Source: an uncultured Ruegeria sp.
GTDB lineage: Bacteria; Pseudomonadota; Alphaproteobacteria; Rhodobacterales; Rhodobacteraceae
Assembly: GCF_947497005.1 (NCBI RefSeq)
Contig: NZ_CANMFF010000009.1
Span: 1-64,000 of the forward strand
Length of the DNA: 64,000 bases
Direction: 5' to 3'
A model generated the notes under the pieces. The model did not search any database, was not told the origin of the DNA, and saw only the letters and a program-made list of their open reading frames with translations. How positions within the stretch are numbered: position 1 is the first letter of the stretch; the number at the start of each line of letters is the position of its first letter. Below are positions 28,606-37,218 of the stretch, one piece after another. Made by a program: the position numbers and the translations under genes.

Positions 28606-28634
28606 TTGACCCTCATGCGCCACCTGCCTAATTA
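28606..28634 (+). promoter_or_regulatory. tRNA-Lys promoter
   Basis: TTGACC (28606) and TAATTA (28629) are separated by exactly 17 bases and lie about 125 bases before tRNA-Lys, giving a long leader. They are near-consensus for the housekeeping sigma factor. Confidence 0.7.
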
Positions 28635-28760
28635 GGCCGCCTATCGGGTCGCCGGAAACACTTGAAGTAACGGCGAAACGAGGCGTAAATAAGGGCTTGA
28701 ACCCAGTTGGGAAAATGCCTTAAAGAGCGCCACGGATCAATCAGATCCAACAAAAAGAGT

Positions 28761-28836
28761 GGGCCGTTAGCTCAGTTGGTAGAGCAACTGACTTTTAATC
28801 AGTGGGTCGCAGGTTCGAATCCTGCACGGCTCACCA
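28761..28836 (+). tRNA. tRNA-Lys (TTT)
   Basis: A 76-base cloverleaf with acceptor GGGCCGT / ACGGCTC, anticodon loop CTTTTAA and encoded CCA. Its 3' end is repeated at 44965-44986, so it is the attachment site of the following element and is left intact. Confidence 0.97.
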
Positions 28837-28841
28837 CTTTT
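28820..28841 (+). repeat. attL: tRNA-Lys 3' end, 22 bp direct repeat
   Basis: The 22 bases ending in CACTTTT are identical to 44965-44986. They cover the T-arm end, the acceptor strand and CCA. The integrase gene stop falls on the last base. Confidence 0.85.
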
Positions 28842-29971
28842 CATAATTTTTCCTTGCCTTGCTTGGGGTTGGTGTTGGATTTGACGAACCTTTTGTGAAG
28901 GTTCGCCAAGTTGCGCTCGCCATTTGGACGGGTAATCAGCTTGCCGATGGCAGAATCGGCCATGCCATCGCGACCTGCGGCCTCTGTATAGCGTTGGACG
29001 AGCGCCAGAGTTTTATGGCCGGTGACCGCTCCGATCTCGTGCGCAGTGGCTCCTGCTTCGGCCAAGCGACGCGCGCAGGCTTTGCGCAGGCCGTGAGCGG
29101 AGCACTGAGGCAGTTTGGCGCCTTGAGTCCAACGCTGCATGAGATTGCCTAGGCCTCCGGCGGACCGCATCGCGCCTTTCTGGGTTGCTAGGAAAGGGCG
29201 ATCCTTCGGCAGCTTGTCCAGCACTTCGGCCAAATCTGGGTGGATCGGCACAGATATCAAAACACCACCTGAGCGCTGTGTCTTCTGCCGCCTGTACTCG
29301 ATCTTGCCGTTGCGGATGTTGTTTGGCCCTAGCTTCACAGCATCGACTCGCGCCGCACCTGTGTAGAGCATCAATGTCACTGCCGTATGCGCCAACGTGT
29401 GGGGTTTATGGACCTTAAAGAACTGGGCTAACTCGTCCTCATCCCAGGTATGGAAACCATCACTGCCCACGCGGAACGGCTTGGTCGCCCTTGCCGGGTT
29501 GTCGCCGCGCCAATCAAGGGAAATCGCGAAATCCATCAGTTGAATTAGCCGTTTGCGTAAGTTGTTCGCTGCCGCAGGAGTCCCAGCTTTCTCTGCTAAA
29601 ATCGCCTGTACATGCCTTCGCTGCATCAGTTTTACAGGCTTGTCACCATGCGCTTCGCGGAATTTCTCGACGATCCCGCGATAAACTTTTTGAGTGCTTA
29701 ATTCGAGATCGAGGAATTGCGGTGAACGGTACCAGAAGGCAACGAGCTGGCTGACGCTGTAAGGTTTAGTTCGGTCAGTGCCAATTTTTCCACGTGATTT
29801 ATACCCTTGAACTGCCGCTTCATAGCGGCGTACGAAATCCTCTGATCCGTAGCCTGTTCCCAGTTCCGCTGAAAATCCTTTCTTTCGGAACCGCCAACGC
29901 CGATTTCGGTGCCGATCAAAATAGGCCGTTGCGCCGGGAAACTGTTTGCGGCGTTTCACGGGCGATCCCAC
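28841..29971 (-). CDS. Tyrosine integrase of the tRNA-Lys element
   Basis: A 376-residue recombinase. The catalytic residues are seen in TGAARVDAVKL, AHGLRKACARRLAEAG, AVTGHKTL and VQRYTEAA, with the nucleophilic tyrosine in the last. The N-terminal part (GYGSEDFVRRYEAA) matches phage-type integrases of Rhodobacterales. The start is a GTG that overlaps the stop of the 57-residue gene upstream. It ends at the tRNA boundary, the usual arrangement for an element integrated at a tRNA. Confidence 0.95.
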   Translation of the reverse strand: MGSPVKRRKQFPGATAYFDRHRNRRWRFRKKGFSAELGTGYGSEDFVRRYEAAVQGYKSRGKIGTDRTKPYSVSQLVAFWYRSPQFLDLELSTQKVYRGIVEKFREAHGDKPVKLMQRRHVQAILAEKAGTPAAANNLRKRLIQLMDFAISLDWRGDNPARATKPFRVGSDGFHTWDEDELAQFFKVHKPHTLAHTAVTLMLYTGAARVDAVKLGPNNIRNGKIEYRRQKTQRSGGVLISVPIHPDLAEVLDKLPKDRPFLATQKGAMRSAGGLGNLMQRWTQGAKLPQCSAHGLRKACARRLAEAGATAHEIGAVTGHKTLALVQRYTEAAGRDGMADSAIGKLITRPNGERNLANLHKRFVKSNTNPKQGKEKL

Positions 29972-30129
29972 GGGTTAGTACTTTCGTCGGCCTGCTTTTC
30001 GGTGCTGTAAATCACGACCTTTCCGTCGCGGCTGATTTCGGAGCGCAGGACAGGTATGCCCGCGTCTCTGTATGCCTTGAGGTATCGTGTTAATTCGGTT
30101 TGCGTTATCGACGCACGAGACGTGCTCAT
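29956..30129 (-). CDS. Small protein preceding the integrase
   Basis: A 57-residue reading frame with an ATG at 30127-30129 whose end overlaps the integrase start by 16 bases. The sequence (TELTRYLKAYRDAGIPVLRSE) looks like a short helical DNA-associated protein, and similar small proteins often precede tyrosine integrases in this group. It may help recombination directionality; this is a guess from context. Confidence 0.65.
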   Translation of the reverse strand: MSTSRASITQTELTRYLKAYRDAGIPVLRSEISRDGKVVIYSTEKQADESTNPWDRP

Positions 30130-30145
30130 TGAGTGATCTTTCGCA

Positions 30146-30412
30146 TCAAAGGTTTGAGTGCGGAGGTTCGCCTATAGGCAAACTCGATTGTTTGACTGCC
30201 TTATGTTTGATCTTTGTGGCTTCCCTTTGGAAGCGCTCCCAGCCACTTAAAGTAAGCATCTTGGTTTTCGAAGATATCTCAACAAACTCGAGCCGCCCGT
30301 CGTTCATCAACGCTCGAACTTGCGCTGTACTGAGGCCTACGATCTCTCCAAGTTCTTTCGGTGAAAGTAGTTTTTCTCGTGTCAAAAGCTTTTCCTTTTC
30401 ATAAGGTAGCAC
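30146..30412 (-). CDS. Excisionase-like helix-turn-helix protein
   Basis: An 88-residue basic protein with the helix-turn-helix LLSPKELGEIVGLSTAQVRALMNDGRLEFVEI, the pattern of MerR/AlpA-type excisionases. It lies just upstream of the small gene and the integrase on the same strand. A role in excision or integrase control is likely from position. Confidence 0.65.
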   Translation of the reverse strand: MLPYEKEKLLTREKLLSPKELGEIVGLSTAQVRALMNDGRLEFVEISSKTKMLTLSGWERFQREATKIKHKAVKQSSLPIGEPPHSNL

Positions 30413-30470
30413 GAATCAGGCCATACTCACTTTAGCGCAGTGATCCGAGTACGAAACACAACAAGTGACG

Positions 30471-30501
30471 CTCAAATGTGCGTATAGCACTCAATTGTGC
30501 G
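30471..30501. promoter_or_regulatory. Paired operator-like repeats between divergent genes
   Basis: CTCAAATGTGCG at 30471 and CTCAATTGTGCG at 30490 are direct repeats 19 bases apart between the excisionase-like gene and the XRE regulator. They are likely binding sites for that regulator, by position. Confidence 0.5.
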
Positions 30502-30526
30502 CAACTGCAAGAGGAACGATGCCAGC

Positions 30527-30949
30527 ATGGCGGATCGGCCCTATGACTACCTAAGCTCTCTTGGTGCGCGCTTAGCAATCGCGCGCAATGAGCTTGGCAT
30601 GTCACAAAAGAAAATGGCGGATGCGCTCGGGATTTCGCTTCGCGCTTATCAGAGCTACGAACTCGGGAAACGCTCAATTCCCGTCGAGCGGCTTGTGGAA
30701 CTGCACCGCATATTTTCCGTTGACCTAAATTGGGTTCTCTTGGGCGTCGATGCGGTAAGACTGAAACACGATTTGTTCGCCCTTGAAGAGTTCGAAGTCG
30801 CGCTGGATAAGTATCTATCTGATAATGGGATATCACTAAAAAGCGAAAAGCGCGGGGCCATTGCAGCACGCTGGTATCGTTCTTTCCTAGAGGGGAAGGG
30901 AGTGATCATGGATGACGTTCATACTTGGATTGAACTACTTAAGGAGTAG
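30527..30949 (+). CDS. XRE-family regulator of the element
   Basis: About 140 residues. The N-terminal helix-turn-helix (LAIARNELGMSQKKMADALGISLRAYQSYELGKR) is of the Cro/CI type. The C-terminal half is not recognised. The ATG at 30527 was chosen because the domain starts soon after; an ATG at 30497 is also in frame. It is divergent from the integrase block, with two operator-like repeats between, and likely represses excision. Confidence 0.85.
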   Translation: MADRPYDYLSSLGARLAIARNELGMSQKKMADALGISLRAYQSYELGKRSIPVERLVELHRIFSVDLNWVLLGVDAVRLKHDLFALEEFEVALDKYLSDNGISLKSEKRGAIAARWYRSFLEGKGVIMDDVHTWIELLKE

Positions 30950-30952
30950 ATT

Positions 30953-31270
30953 TTGGAACAACCAACCGTTCAATGGCAACGCGCTAGAATTGCGGCACTT
31001 GAAGGAGCTCACCGTAGAATCCTCGAGCCAGTTGGTAGAGCTCTGTTTAATGGCACAGCAACGGCTACACTTTGCTTTTTAGTGGTTTTTGTCTGGCACA
31101 ACTTATTCACTTTTCGAGGTATCGGGAATTCGTTGATAATTGAAATTCAACATTTGATCGCCGCATCGTCGATGCTGACAATGTTACTCTTAACTGTGAT
31201 CGCGTGTCCCGTCGCTCTTATTGATTGGCGCTATCGCCGCGAAATTGAATACGGCTCTAATAGATCATAA
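30953..31270 (+). CDS. Small membrane protein of unknown function
   Basis: A 105-residue protein with two membrane segments (ATATLCFLVVFVWHNLF and MLTMLLLTVIACPVALI) and a charged tail. The start is TTG, supported by AAGGAG six bases before it. It lies three bases after the XRE gene and six before the large restriction gene, so it is probably part of that transcript. No family recognised. Confidence 0.6.
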   Translation: MEQPTVQWQRARIAALEGAHRRILEPVGRALFNGTATATLCFLVVFVWHNLFTFRGIGNSLIIEIQHLIAASSMLTMLLLTVIACPVALIDWRYRREIEYGSNRS

Positions 31271-31275
31271 AACAA

Positions 31276-34200
31276 ATGAATCTCTTCAATAAAAAAACTA
31301 TTAAGCGGCACCTTAAGCCTGCAACGATCCCTCACGATCATTACGATACCCTGTCTGCTTGGGCTAGTATGATCCATGACAGTCGAATCTACTCGCTAAA
31401 GGAAGTCGCTCTGCATGGGCAGTTCACCTCCAAGATTGTAGAGAGTGTACTAGGTTACCATGGTCCCGCTGGCGGTGCAGATTATACTGTTTCAACCGAA
31501 CAAACGATCCTGCGAGGCAGTGTCGACTTGGCCCTCGGGCGCTTCGGCGGCCCCAAGCCTGAAATCCTCGCACCGTTCGAGCTGAAGGGCGCAGATACCC
31601 GCGACCTTGATGCGATCATGCCTGGCCGCAACAAGAGCCCCGTTCAACAGGCGTGGGAATACGCCATGAACGCGCGCGGCGTGAAGTGGGTTCTAGTGTC
31701 TAACTACATCGAACTGCGGCTCTATGGGTTTGGCGAAGGCACATCGGCTTACGAGGTCTTCCGCCTCGACAAGCTGACGGATCCGGACGAATACGCCCGT
31801 TTCATGCTTCTTCTCTCGGCCGAAAACCTTCTATCTGGCCGCACGCTTGACCTGCTTAAGGAAAGCCGCCGCGAAGACAAGGACATCACGGACAAGCTCT
31901 ACCAAGACTACAAAGACCTCCGGTTGAAGCTGCTCCATGCAGTGCAAGAGGCAGACTCGTCAATCGACGCGCTCGACGCGATTGCCTTCGCGCAGAAGAT
32001 CCTCGACCGCGTGCTTTTCATCGCCTTTGCAGAAGATACTGGCCTTCTGCCCGACAACACGCTTAGAGACGCGTTCTCGCACGTTGACCCCTACAGCCCG
32101 CGCCCAGTTTGGGAAAATTTCAAAGGCCTGTTCCGCGCTATCGACGCAGGCCGCAACGAAGTTAGGGACGCAGAAGGCAAGGTCCTCGTCCCGGCCATCC
32201 CGCGCTACAACGGCGGGCTGTTCCGCACGGATGAAGTGATCGACCGCCTCATCCTGCCGGATGCCATCTGTGAAGGGTTCAAGACGCTGGGCGAGTATGA
32301 TTTCGCCTCCGAAGTCTCCGTCACGGTTCTAGGCCACATCTTCGAACAATCCATCGCCGATGTGGAACGCCTGCAGGCCATCGCGCGGGGCGAAGAGGAA
32401 GAACTGGAAAAGACCAGCGGCACCAGTGGGCGACGCAAGCGGGACGGGGTGGTTTACACCCCTGACTACATCGCGCGGTTCATCGTGGCTGAAACCCTTG
32501 GCGCGCACCTGAAGGAAGCCTTTGAAGCCATCCTGCGCGATCATGCCAAAAAGGGCGCGGATGTGTCCGACTATGCCGCCATCCCGTGGCGCAGGAAATC
32601 GGCCGAGTTGGAAGCCTGGCAAGCCTATCGTGATCGCCTACGAGCTCTTCGCATTGTTGATCCCGCCTGTGGCTCGGGCGTGTTTCTGGTGATGGCTTTC
32701 GACTTCATGAAAGCTGAGCTGACCCGCGTTAATGACAAGATCAAGGAGCTGCTGCCCAAGGCCGAACACTTCGGCGATCTGCTCGACTACTTGCCGGACA
32801 GTGAAATCCTGTCGAACAACCTCTTCGGCGTCGATGTGAACGCGGAAAGCGTCGAGATCACCAAGCTGTCGCTTTGGATCAAGACCGCGCGGCGCGGCAA
32901 GGTGCTGGACAGTCTGTCGGGCAGTATCCGCGTCGGTGACAGCCTGATCGAGGACAGCAACTTCGCCTATCTCGATCACGCCTTCACTTGGGAAACCGCC
33001 TTTCCCGAGGTCTTTGCCGAAGGTGGCTTTGACGTAGTGCTGGGCAACCCGCCCTATGTGCGTCAGGAGCTTATCTCCAACCTTAAGCCATATTTACAAA
33101 GGCGATTTGAGAGCTACCACGGTGTGGCTGACCTGTTTTGCTACTTCTACGAGCGCGGTCTCCGTCTGCTGAAGCCGGGCGGTCGCTTGGGCTACATCTC
33201 GTCGAACACCTTCTTTAAAACCAACTCAGGCAAACTATTGCGTGAGTACTTGTTGAAGAATGCAACGGTTGAAGGCGTGGTCGATTTTGGTGACCTGCAG
33301 GTTTTCGAGGGCGTCACAACCTATCCCGCGATCCTTGTGCTTAAGAACGGCTCCGCGCCAAAAGACCATGAACTCAGGTTCTGGAAAGTGGAAGCGCTCC
33401 CAGAAACGAACTTTATTGCAAGCTGGGAAGCCGCTGCGGGACCGTTCACACAATCCGGACTGGATTCTGGGTCATGGCAGTTGGAAAATCGGTCACTCAG
33501 AGCCCTCAGAGAAAAGATTTGGGGCGGAAAGAAGACCTTGAAGGATGTATATGGGGCACCATTTCGCGGCATCGTAACGGGCGCAAATCCTGTCTTTGTT
33601 ATCGGTACTGCGACCAAGGAACAGCTTTGCGCAGAAGACCCGCGATCTGCAGAGCTTTTGAAGCCATTTCTTGAAGGGAAGGATTTGAAACGCTGGCGCG
33701 CAGAACCAAGCGGTAGGTGGCTGATATTCACGAGACGCGGCCTCGATATTGAGTCCTATCCAGCGATCAAAGCTTACTTGCATAGCCATCGCGAAAAACT
33801 GGAACCGAAACCTGAAGGATGGACGCCACCCAAGCCGCGAGACAAATGGCCTGGCAGAAAATCAGGCACATACCAGTGGTTCGAAGTGCAAGACACGATT
33901 GGCTACCATGCGTCATTCTCACACAAAAAGATCATCTATCGGGACGTTTCGCGGCAAGCATCGTTTGCGCTCGACAAAAGCGGACTTCACTTGGATTCGA
34001 CCGCCTCGTTCATTGATGCAGATGATCCCTTCCTGATCGCGGTATTGAACTCAAGAGTATTCTGGTTTGTACTTTCTGCTCTAACCCCATTGGCTCAAGG
34101 CGGTTACCGAAGGAAAAAGAACCAGTACATTGAGCAAGTACCTATCCCCAATGCTTCCGAAGAAGCTCGATCTAAGCTGGCTGTGCAGGTCGAAAAGTGC

Positions 34201-34542
34201 GGCGACCTAGCGCATCAACGCCTGGCACTCCAAACAGCCCTCACCCGCCGCATCCCCGACCTCTGCCCGCCAGACCGCGAGCCAAAGCTCAACGCCAAGC
34301 TCAAGGAATGGTGGACCCTGCCAGACTTCGCCGCCTTCCGGGCTGAGGTGAAGAAAGCCTTCAAGGCCGATATCCCGCTTTCAGAGCGTTCCGACTGGGA
34401 AGACTGGATCACCCGCGACCGCGCCGAGATTGCGCGCCTCACCGCCGAAATAGCCCAGGCCGAAGCCAAGATCGACGGCATCGTCTACGACCTCTTCGAC
34501 CTCACTCCCGACGAAATCGCCCTTCTAGAAAGCGTAGTGTGA
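31276..34542 (+). CDS. Type IIG restriction-modification enzyme, Eco57I-like
   Basis: A 1088-residue single-chain enzyme. Near the N-terminus, D84 and E102-L-K104 (in APFELKGAD) form a PD-(D/E)xK nuclease site. The methyltransferase domain has the SAM motif DPACGSGVF at about 462 and the catalytic NPPY at about 591, which indicates N6-adenine methylation. A TaqI-like target-recognition region follows, and the last 100 residues are a helical coiled tail. It would methylate and cut at its own site. The next gene starts one base after its stop. Confidence 0.9.
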   Translation: MNLFNKKTIKRHLKPATIPHDHYDTLSAWASMIHDSRIYSLKEVALHGQFTSKIVESVLGYHGPAGGADYTVSTEQTILRGSVDLALGRFGGPKPEILAPFELKGADTRDLDAIMPGRNKSPVQQAWEYAMNARGVKWVLVSNYIELRLYGFGEGTSAYEVFRLDKLTDPDEYARFMLLLSAENLLSGRTLDLLKESRREDKDITDKLYQDYKDLRLKLLHAVQEADSSIDALDAIAFAQKILDRVLFIAFAEDTGLLPDNTLRDAFSHVDPYSPRPVWENFKGLFRAIDAGRNEVRDAEGKVLVPAIPRYNGGLFRTDEVIDRLILPDAICEGFKTLGEYDFASEVSVTVLGHIFEQSIADVERLQAIARGEEEELEKTSGTSGRRKRDGVVYTPDYIARFIVAETLGAHLKEAFEAILRDHAKKGADVSDYAAIPWRRKSAELEAWQAYRDRLRALRIVDPACGSGVFLVMAFDFMKAELTRVNDKIKELLPKAEHFGDLLDYLPDSEILSNNLFGVDVNAESVEITKLSLWIKTARRGKVLDSLSGSIRVGDSLIEDSNFAYLDHAFTWETAFPEVFAEGGFDVVLGNPPYVRQELISNLKPYLQRRFESYHGVADLFCYFYERGLRLLKPGGRLGYISSNTFFKTNSGKLLREYLLKNATVEGVVDFGDLQVFEGVTTYPAILVLKNGSAPKDHELRFWKVEALPETNFIASWEAAAGPFTQSGLDSGSWQLENRSLRALREKIWGGKKTLKDVYGAPFRGIVTGANPVFVIGTATKEQLCAEDPRSAELLKPFLEGKDLKRWRAEPSGRWLIFTRRGLDIESYPAIKAYLHSHREKLEPKPEGWTPPKPRDKWPGRKSGTYQWFEVQDTIGYHASFSHKKIIYRDVSRQASFALDKSGLHLDSTASFIDADDPFLIAVLNSRVFWFVLSALTPLAQGGYRRKKNQYIEQVPIPNASEEARSKLAVQVEKCGDLAHQRLALQTALTRRIPDLCPPDREPKLNAKLKEWWTLPDFAAFRAEVKKAFKADIPLSERSDWEDWITRDRAEIARLTAEIAQAEAKIDGIVYDLFDLTPDEIALLESVV

Positions 34543-34543
34543 C

Positions 34544-35482
34544 ATGAGCACCGGGCTGCCCAACGGACGCAACATGTGGATACGCGCCTTTTACGGCTTC
34601 GATCCTGAACTGGACGGCTATGTAGGATGGACCAATGAGAGTGGTCAGGCACGCGCCCTGCGTGAACTGAACGATGGCGATCTGATGATGATCTACGGCG
34701 CAGCGTCGGGCAACACCAAGAAGTCCATGCGGTCGCACATCCTCGGATTTGTCGAAATCGAAGCGCGCCCAATACGCGATCACGAAAAGGCGTCTGAGGC
34801 CTCGCTTAAGGCCAAACGAGAAAGAGGAAACAGCGAAAAGTGGACTTATGGCCTTCCCGTAAGTCGCGCATGGCGTGCGCTCGACAAGATGTCGATCGAG
34901 CGCATCGCCCCCGACACCTACGACAAGGACGCTGGCCAAGGTATAGGCGTCTGGGGCCGTGCCTTGACGCCAGACGAGATCGAGACGGCGCTGAAGATCA
35001 ATGTGACAGAGGTCAACGTCTTCGGTGAAGAGCCGGTTGGGGAGAGCGGTCTGACCAATACCCCGTTCAAGGACGAGTTCTTTCCGTCGAAGGCATTTCC
35101 GGGGTCGAGCGGCGAACGCACGTCTACCTACACCGATGGCGAGACGTTTCTGTACCTAGCGAAGTTCGACGGTGACGGTGCTTCCCTGCTGGGGCGCGCC
35201 AAGGCATTCGGAAGTAAGTCTGTCGCGCTGAAGATCGGTGTCTCGAACGATCCGGCGTCGCGCTCTGACCAGCTAAACGCAGGCATTCCGCCCGCTGCCA
35301 AGGGGCGGTGGCGGATCGAGTTGCAAGCGCCCTTCACGGATCGGAAAGCGGCAGAGACGGCAGAGCAGTTGTTTAAGGATAAATCCGGCAAGCTGGAAAG
35401 CCTGGGCGGGGAGTTTTTCTGGGGCGAAATCATGGACGCGATCCTGCTGTTCTCATCGATCCCAGGCGTGTCGCGGTTTTGA
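34544..35482 (+). CDS. EVE-like plus GIY-YIG-like (MUG113) fusion protein
   Basis: A 312-residue protein. The first 150 residues (MWIRAFYGFDP, GDLMMIYGAASG, LGFVEIEARP) look like a PUA/EVE-type fold, known to read modified bases. From about residue 195, FLYLAKF and SVALKIGVSNDPASRSDQLN match the T5orf172/MUG113 branch of the GIY-YIG nuclease family. Such a pairing could cut modified DNA, as type IV restriction systems do. It is placed one base after the type IIG gene. Both domain calls come from reading the sequence and are not proven. Confidence 0.6.
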   Translation: MSTGLPNGRNMWIRAFYGFDPELDGYVGWTNESGQARALRELNDGDLMMIYGAASGNTKKSMRSHILGFVEIEARPIRDHEKASEASLKAKRERGNSEKWTYGLPVSRAWRALDKMSIERIAPDTYDKDAGQGIGVWGRALTPDEIETALKINVTEVNVFGEEPVGESGLTNTPFKDEFFPSKAFPGSSGERTSTYTDGETFLYLAKFDGDGASLLGRAKAFGSKSVALKIGVSNDPASRSDQLNAGIPPAAKGRWRIELQAPFTDRKAAETAEQLFKDKSGKLESLGGEFFWGEIMDAILLFSSIPGVSRF

Positions 35483-35492
35483 GTGAGAGACT

Positions 35493-36402
35493 TTGATGAG
35501 ACGATTTGAAATTGATGCAGAGAAACTCCCGGACCTTCCCGGAATGATGCTTGTCGCGGTTGATGCGCTGAAAGACCTCGGCGGGTCCGCGACGATCCAA
35601 GAGCTCGATGAGAAGGTGATCGAGCTGGAAGGCGTGACCGAGGCGGAACAGGCCTTTACCATGCCGCGCGATGAAAACCGGACGCGGGTGAACTACTACC
35701 TTGCTTGGGCGCGCACCTATCTGAAACGCGGTGATGCGCTGAACAACTCCAAGCGCGGGGTGTGGGCGTTGACCGAGACAGGGTCTGCAATATCCGACCT
35801 GAGTGCGACGCAAGCGATCTACGATCAGGTGACACAGGAGGAACGCGAGCGCGCGCGCCTGAAGCGTCTGGCCGCCAAGAAGGCCGACACTGACAGGGGA
35901 GAAGAGATTGAGGTCATGGCCGGTGACGGCTTCGCGGACGAGGATGACTGGAAATCGGCACTGTTGGCTGTGTTGGGCAAGATGACCCCCGGATGGGTTC
36001 GAGCGCCTGGCACAGCGTCTCTTGCGCGAGGCAGGCTTCACAAAGGTCGAGGTCCGCGGCAAGTCAGGCGACGGTGGGATCGACGGAGTTGGCGTGCTGC
36101 GCGTGAACCTCGTGTCATTCCAGGTCTACTTTCAGTGCAAGCGCTGGAAGGGCAGCGTTGGCTCCAAGGAAATCCGAGACTTTTGGGGAGCCTTGCAGGG
36201 CCGCGCTGAAAAAGGGCTTTTCATCACCACTGGGCATTTCACTAGCCAAGCCTCGGATGAAGCCACGCGCGACGGCGCGATTGCGATTGACCTCATCGAC
36301 GGTGATCGGCTCTGCGAGTTGTTGAAGGAAAATCGACTGGGTGTAGCAACTGAGATGATTGAGAGGGTTCAAATTCACCCAGATTGGTTTGAAAGAATTT
36401 AA
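35493..36402 (+). pseudogene. Mrr-like restriction endonuclease, frameshifted in a C run
   Basis: Two frames make one Mrr protein. The first (from 35493) has the N-terminal domain with ALTETGSAISDL. After KMTP at about 35990 it runs into nonsense. The correct continuation, one frame away, starts DGFERLAQRLLREAGF and holds the nuclease core GGIDGVGVLR, FQCKRWKG. The switch coincides with a run of five C at 35986-35990; removing one C restores a 302-residue protein. Mrr enzymes cut methylated DNA. It may be inactive, phase-variable, or a sequencing error. It follows the EVE-like gene by 10 bases. Confidence 0.85.
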
Positions 36403-36789
36403 AGCGATAGATGCAGCGGCTTGAGATCATCCGGGCTTTGGCGCGAGATTATCGGCGTTTATGGCTCAGATTATTTGAGACTCAAAGTCGCCACTGGCTC
36501 ACAATAATTGCGACTGGCGCAGATATTCTGAGACGGGCACAACTCACCGAGACTGAGCAAATCACACCGGGCTTGTGGTCTGAGAACGACTGTTCGCATC
36601 GCCAGGCCCGAACTGGTAAGATGCGGGACAATGCGGACTATAACCAAATGTCTGCTGTGCTGCTGCCCGCACGACTCTATCCGCCTCATAGTCAAGTTCC
36701 GCATTCACTTCGATATTTCACTCCGCTACGATTGCTTCTATGGTTGTGGCATGTCTCTATGAGGTTGTTTTTTTGAGTAAGGGATTGGC
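36403..36789. other. 387-base stretch with no supportable gene
   Basis: An open frame at 36411-36776 has atypical composition (many L, W and R, no domain), and other frames are worse. The sequence may be decayed mobile DNA. I see no terminator, repeat or RNA here. Confidence 0.4.
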
Positions 36790-37218
36790 ATGGCGCATAC
36801 AAAACAAGACTTAGCCGACAAGATTGTTGCGCTTGCTACGGCAAATTGGAAAGAGGTCTCGCAGCCTTTATTGCTTAGTCGGCTAGGGCCAGTCTTAAAA
36901 GCTGAGGGTTTTGACTACAAAGAAATTCTTGATGGGCAAGGGCTACGTAACTTCATCGACAAAGAAGTAGCCGAGCTGACGGTAGCACAACATCCACAGC
37001 AATATGCAAAGGTCGGCGTGCATCCTGTCGCGCAAACCTTTTCTTATTCAGACGCGATTGTTGAGACCAAACCTGAACCCTCAGAGTTCGACAAGCTACG
37101 AAAGAACCGACGGGCGTTCTATGGGTTTATTCAAGCAATTTCGGAACTGCCACCTGAAGAGATTGAAAGCGTCAACATTCCTGCACGAGTAATAGTTCGA
37201 TTGCTTGAAGGTAAGTGA
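36790..37218 (+). CDS. LOTUS/OST-HTH-like protein
   Basis: A 142-residue protein. Residues 15-55 (ANWKEVSQPLLLSRLGPVL, GFDYKEILDGQGLRNFIDKE) fit the pattern of LOTUS/OST-HTH domains, winged-helix modules linked to RNA binding. The C-terminal part (FDKLRKNRRAFYGFIQAISEL) is not recognised. The next gene starts one base after its stop, so they form a pair. It is AT-richer than nearby restriction genes, consistent with separate acquisition. The domain call is my own pattern match and only moderate. Confidence 0.55.
   Translation: MAHTKQDLADKIVALATANWKEVSQPLLLSRLGPVLKAEGFDYKEILDGQGLRNFIDKEVAELTVAQHPQQYAKVGVHPVAQTFSYSDAIVETKPEPSEFDKLRKNRRAFYGFIQAISELPPEEIESVNIPARVIVRLLEGK

Noticed and set aside
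36411..36776. 121-codon open frame
   Set aside because: Composition is implausible, no domain or ribosome site is seen, and it is in a gap that looks decayed.
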